Of a stretch of DNA of 64,000 bases, positions 60,049 through 64,000 are shown piece by piece (the first letter of the stretch is position 1; each line of letters begins with the position of its first letter). The stretch spans positions 20,313,001 through 20,377,000 of the forward strand of contig NC_092680.1 of NCBI RefSeq assembly GCF_964355755.1, given 5' to 3'. Source of the stretch: Antedon mediterranea (lineage: Eukaryota; Echinodermata; Crinoidea; Comatulida; Antedonidae). A program made the translations under genes and the position numbers. The notes below the pieces were generated by a model. It had not been told where the DNA came from, made no database searches, and was given only the letters and a program-made list of their open reading frames with translations.

Positions 60049-61583
60049 TTTACAATTTTAAGTAAAAAAGTCGAAAAATATATTTTATCCTAATGGCATT
60101 GGCTAATTGTTCATTCATTCCGATGAGTAGTTATTATAATTGTCTCTATAAATACAAAATCGAAAATATAACAGCTGTAACTGATAAACAAGACCGTAAG
60201 TCGGCCCAGAAAGGAGGGTGTGAAGATGTGTTTGTGTGTGTGTGTGGGGGGTGGGGGGGGGGGCGTTGATTCTTTGTTTGTACGAAAAATAGTGTGTATG
60301 CAGATTGTTTCTCCAAATTATTGATGTCATTTAATATCTTCAAAAAGGGAGCAACGTAGATGTTCCATATCACAACATGAAAATTAACTCAATTTTATTA
60401 TGTATACAAACAAAACTGTCAACTCACTTTTTGTTAAAATATAATAACAATTATTACAATGTAGGCCTGTGTATTCCTTGAAGTCTAATTATTTGATAAA
60501 AGCAACATCATTAGATCATTATAGTCTATTATTATATCCCACACGTTATACACAAATTTGTACAAAAGGCCCACATGTAGCATTGTTCTGCAAACTTACG
60601 TACATGAGCTCCTCAGAAATAATATGAACTCCAGTGGTTTGAGCAATTTCTGACAACTTAAAGTGATGTATGACAAAACTAAAGATTCAGATTCAATTTT
60701 ATTTGCCAATTTAAAATGGAAATAGTATGAGTATATTTTTAACATTAAATTCTAAAATGTATATTAATAAAGTTATTACTATATAAAAATATTTAAACAT
60801 ACTTGAGATAATTATTTTAAAACAATCAATAAATAACGTGTATTATTTACAGAAAGACAGATAGTGAACGCTAATTTAATTTCAACTAAATATAGGAATA
60901 AAATGGATGGAATGTACAGAGAGAAAGGCTGGAATTGGAATAATGGAATTGGTGTTAATGTCTGCAATCTGGACACGAACAAGATATAGGACATAGAGAA
61001 GCACTGATGCACTATGATGGCAAAATAATTATCTCTAACAATTGGCTCTTCTACTTTCATCCATTCGTCATCAATATTAGATACTAACAAATAGCATGAG
61101 AAAGTGAAAACAAAAATATGTATATACACCAAGGTCTAACATGATAATGGTGTTGGAAAAATTGAAAAAAAAATTAAACATGGGAAAACGGAGTGAAATA
61201 CTTGGTGAAATCAAAGATTTTAGAAAGTATTTTAAAGAATCAGCCTTTGGTAAAAAATGCAGCGACCGACAGAGGGCGCAGTATTTGAAAAATTAAAATT
61301 GTCATCCCTTGTAATTGTAGACTTCATTCATTCAATCGCCGGAAAAAATAAACTTTAGTTAAAAGTATTTATATCAGTTTAGTCAACTTTAGATTGATTA
61401 ATAAATAAAAAATAAAATAATAAAATATACTATAGCTCATAGTGAACTTAATAAAACAAAACTCATTTGACTTCTTCTTGTCAATTTGATCATTTTTTAA
61501 CAGTTTTTTCAGGTAAATAATTTTGTTTTATTACATTTTTTGTCAAAGTGAATAACTATAATGTGACAATAAAGTGGTTTATT
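60049..61583. other. Downstream of the last GPCR, no gene seen
   Basis: Contains the likely 3' UTR and a GTGTGT/G-run tract at about 60,230-60,263. Otherwise AT-rich. Open frames on the minus strand near 60,115-60,373 and 60,812-61,132 are low-complexity or unsupported. Confidence 0.35.
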
Positions 61584-61617
61584 CAGGGAGTTGTAAAATA
61601 AATTTTACAACTCCCTG
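61584..61617. repeat. Perfect 16-bp-arm hairpin
   Basis: CAGGGAGTTGTAAAAT (61,584-61,599), AA, ATTTTACAACTCCCTG (61,602-61,617). The hairpin is flanked on both sides by the direct repeat GGTTTATTCA (left copy reads into the arm). Confidence 0.9.
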
Positions 61618-61717
61618 GTTTATTCAACAACAACATAATTAAAAAAGTTATTTTTTATGGGGACAACTCTATCTGGTGATGATATGGAAAAAAGATCTTA
61701 AGATCTGTAATTGCGCC

Positions 61718-61848
61718 ACCTACCGGAAATGACGCATTGTTTTTTTTTCTCGCTGATCTAGGCCTAGCCTTCACTCTTGATGTAAATACACACTCAAAAG
61801 TCTGAATTTTCTGTGGGAAGTTCAGCGTTATTTGTTATTGGATGGACG
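61718..61848 (+). promoter_or_regulatory. Possible TATA-less promoter and short first exon of a gene leaving the window
   Basis: ACCGGAAATGACG (61,722-61,734) resembles an ETS-type core element as found in housekeeping promoters. About 110 bp downstream ATGGACG is followed by an excellent donor (GTGAGT; ATG at 61,842, exon end 61,848), giving a two-codon start exon in phase 1. No downstream exon is recognised in the last 2 kb. Confidence 0.3.
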
Positions 61849-63750
61849 GTGAGTTAGACATTTATTTGTAGACTTACGATATCCGTAGTATTTTGTTTTA
61901 TTATGCAGCCTGTGCTTATCATATGACATAAAATTAAAATAACATAAAGACTCCAGAGACCAAGCTAGGCTAGCTAGGCGTAGGGGCCTACAGTACAGGC
62001 CTAGTACCTGGTGCGGTTAAGTAGGTCTAGGCTAGGCCGCGTTTACCTGAGAATGTCAGTGAAGAGTATGTTGGACCTAGGCCTAGCTTTATCATCTGAT
62101 AGCTAGTATGTTAGGTTTGTTGATTGGCTAGGCGAAGTTTGTCAATTATAAATGACCACCCGGGGCCTTCATAATCATTCATAATCATATATTTTTGTTA
62201 AATCCACCTTTTTAACGAAACGAAAGACATCTTCGATTGTTGTTGACAAACACAATGCTGTGCAGGGAAGCGTAACCAACAAAAATAAAATAGCGTTTTC
62301 ATGGGATTTCAGGACCCCATGTTAATTAAAAAATCATAACACTTATGAATTGAGGGTCGTATGAGAAAACAATGTTATTGTAAAATGATTTTGATTCGTT
62401 CTCTTGTTTATTTCTGTTTATTTGTGTGATAAAGTCACTAAAAGATGATACTGTTATAATGGCTTTTTCATATTCTTATGCTCATATCATTTTTCATGAT
62501 ATAGACATTATGCGCAGCATATTACCAACAGAAATAACATAATGTGTCTTAGTCAAGTACATTTTTGGAGAACAAATATTAATACTTTTAAATCATTCTT
62601 TAACGAACAGTTGTACAGTATGGATATAGGCCTAGTATGGATATTTCAAATTTAAGTAATCTATGTTTAGGAAATTAAAACAAATTTTCTTTGTCTAGGC
62701 CTTAAAACTATAATACATTTTTGAATAAGAATTTCAGTAATTTACAGAATATACCAAATTCCTAAAACATCTTTATTTAAACAAAATTCAATCTACTGTA
62801 TTATTCCTAAGTTTAAAACTGAATATTGTTATATTTTGGAATAAATTGTGGAACGTGTAAAAATAAATCCATATTTGCTATTAATAAAAATATGAAAGCC
62901 GTTAACAAATTATTAACAAAATACTAATATTCTATCTTACAGTAGTATAAATTCCTATAATTCATTTTTGTTGGCCTTTTCTATATCATTGTCTGGTTTT
63001 ATTCATATCATTTCATGGTTGACCAACGACGTTCTCGGTTCTGTTGTGTTGATCTTATCTCACGATCTGATCTCTATTGTTGCAAATTGAATTAACGTTG
63101 TTGTCTGCAAAAATACCCCGCAGTTGGATATGTTCAACTGCAGCCTACATGTTTTGTATTGTTCTTGGGTGCTTGGGAAATTGTGAAACAGTGAATGCTG
63201 TGATATGAATCACCGGGAAAAAGAATACATTTAGATTTGTATGCATAGAGAATATTTCAAATTGTTTGCTCAACCTACAGTCAATCATTAGACCATGACA
63301 TTAGGAACATACATTCATTTAAATTGCTACAATGTGTATTCCTTTCTCAAAACAAGGGATATGGGTCATTTTCACAGACAGACAGACCGAGTGTGTTTGC
63401 ATCATTGGCAAAACTCTGGTCATGTTAATATCACATTACCAATTGGCCTGTCATAATAATTAATACAGTACAAAACGATTACCTGTACAAAAAAACTGAA
63501 CTATTACAGAATATAATGAATTTGTTTCAAGTAAATATAGTGGTACAAATGAGGCATCCAGCTGTTGTAAAGAAATTGGTCTAAAACGAATTTTTAGCTC
63601 CAAAAATAGCTTTATAACTTTATAGCCAAGATTTCAAATCTACCCCAGCTCAATTTTCATCGGTCGTTTGTTTTAGGTGGAGAGAGAGGAAAAGTTTTAA
63701 AAGCTGTATCACACTTTATTTTACCCAAGACAAATACATGGGTGTAATTA
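61849..63750. other. Possible first intron or intergenic, no exon seen
   Basis: A block rich in CTAGGC and TAGGCCTAG words lies at about 61,960-62,110, similar in style to the block upstream of POFUT1. The rest is AT-rich. Confidence 0.35.
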
Positions 63751-63753
63751 TCC

Positions 63754-64000
63754 CATTTGATTCAGATTTCGATTATCAAAAAACGCCGACAGGAATGAAT
63801 TAACTCGGGCTCTTAATAAGGACTAGGCCTAGTCCAGTTTAATTTTACTGGGCAAGTGGGACTGCCATGTTTTAGCGCATTTGATTCAGATTTTCATTAT
63901 CAAAAATTGAAAAAAAAGTAAATTATGTCGGGGCTCTTAATAAGGACTAGGCCTAGCCCAGTTTAGTTTTACTTGGCAAGTGGGACTGTCATGTTTTAGC
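63754..64000. repeat. 125-bp tandem repeat running off the right edge
   Basis: CATTTGATTCAGATTT recurs at 63,754 and 63,879. CTCTTAATAAGGACTAGGCC and AAGTGGGACTG(C/T)CATG recur at the same spacing. At least two copies, cut by the window end. Confidence 0.85.

Overview
The window looks like nuclear DNA of a marine invertebrate deuterostome. An echinoderm is most likely and a crinoid-like genome is possible, but this is inferred from style (AT-rich, short exons with GT-AG introns, many small repeats, and a very common palindromic word TAGGCCTA), not from a marker gene. No bacterial or viral gene is recognised.

Left part (1-29.2 kb): two related minus-strand genes encode secreted or membrane proteins with a WSC domain. 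The right copy (20,626-27,006) can be assembled into ten phase-consistent exons giving a 753-residue adhesion GPCR: signal peptide, WSC domain, Ser/Thr-rich linker, GAIN-like region, GPS and seven transmembrane helices. Its GPS lacks the usual cleavage residues. The left copy (1-1,969) runs off the window edge, and its GAIN exon carries two frame disruptions. Two further signal-peptide exons lie upstream of the right copy. Between the copies is a satellite-like array of about 13.5 kb (about 4,730-18,205). It is built from one core plus one to four copies of a hairpin-bearing 97-bp module and is bracketed by direct copies of an unrelated segment of about 360 bp.

Middle (30-43 kb): two single-exon class A GPCR paralogues on the plus strand, with a fossil fragment of the same family and a 5S-rRNA-derived SINE between them. 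Next comes a repeat-rich 6.5-kb stretch (80-bp and about 170-bp tandem arrays), then a single-coding-exon neurensin-like gene.

Right part (43-64 kb): a complete seven-exon POFUT1 gene (protein O-fucosyltransferase 1) on the minus strand, with SINE and MITE insertions and a G/T-rich minisatellite in its introns. Then a second, unrelated pair of class A GPCR paralogues on the plus strand, each with a splice acceptor just before the start codon. A possible promoter and first exon of a gene leaving the window lies near 61.7-61.85 kb.

The genes are not an operon-like unit. The shared theme is local tandem duplication of receptor genes. Exon borders were read by eye from splice sites and phase; no alignment or transcript was available.
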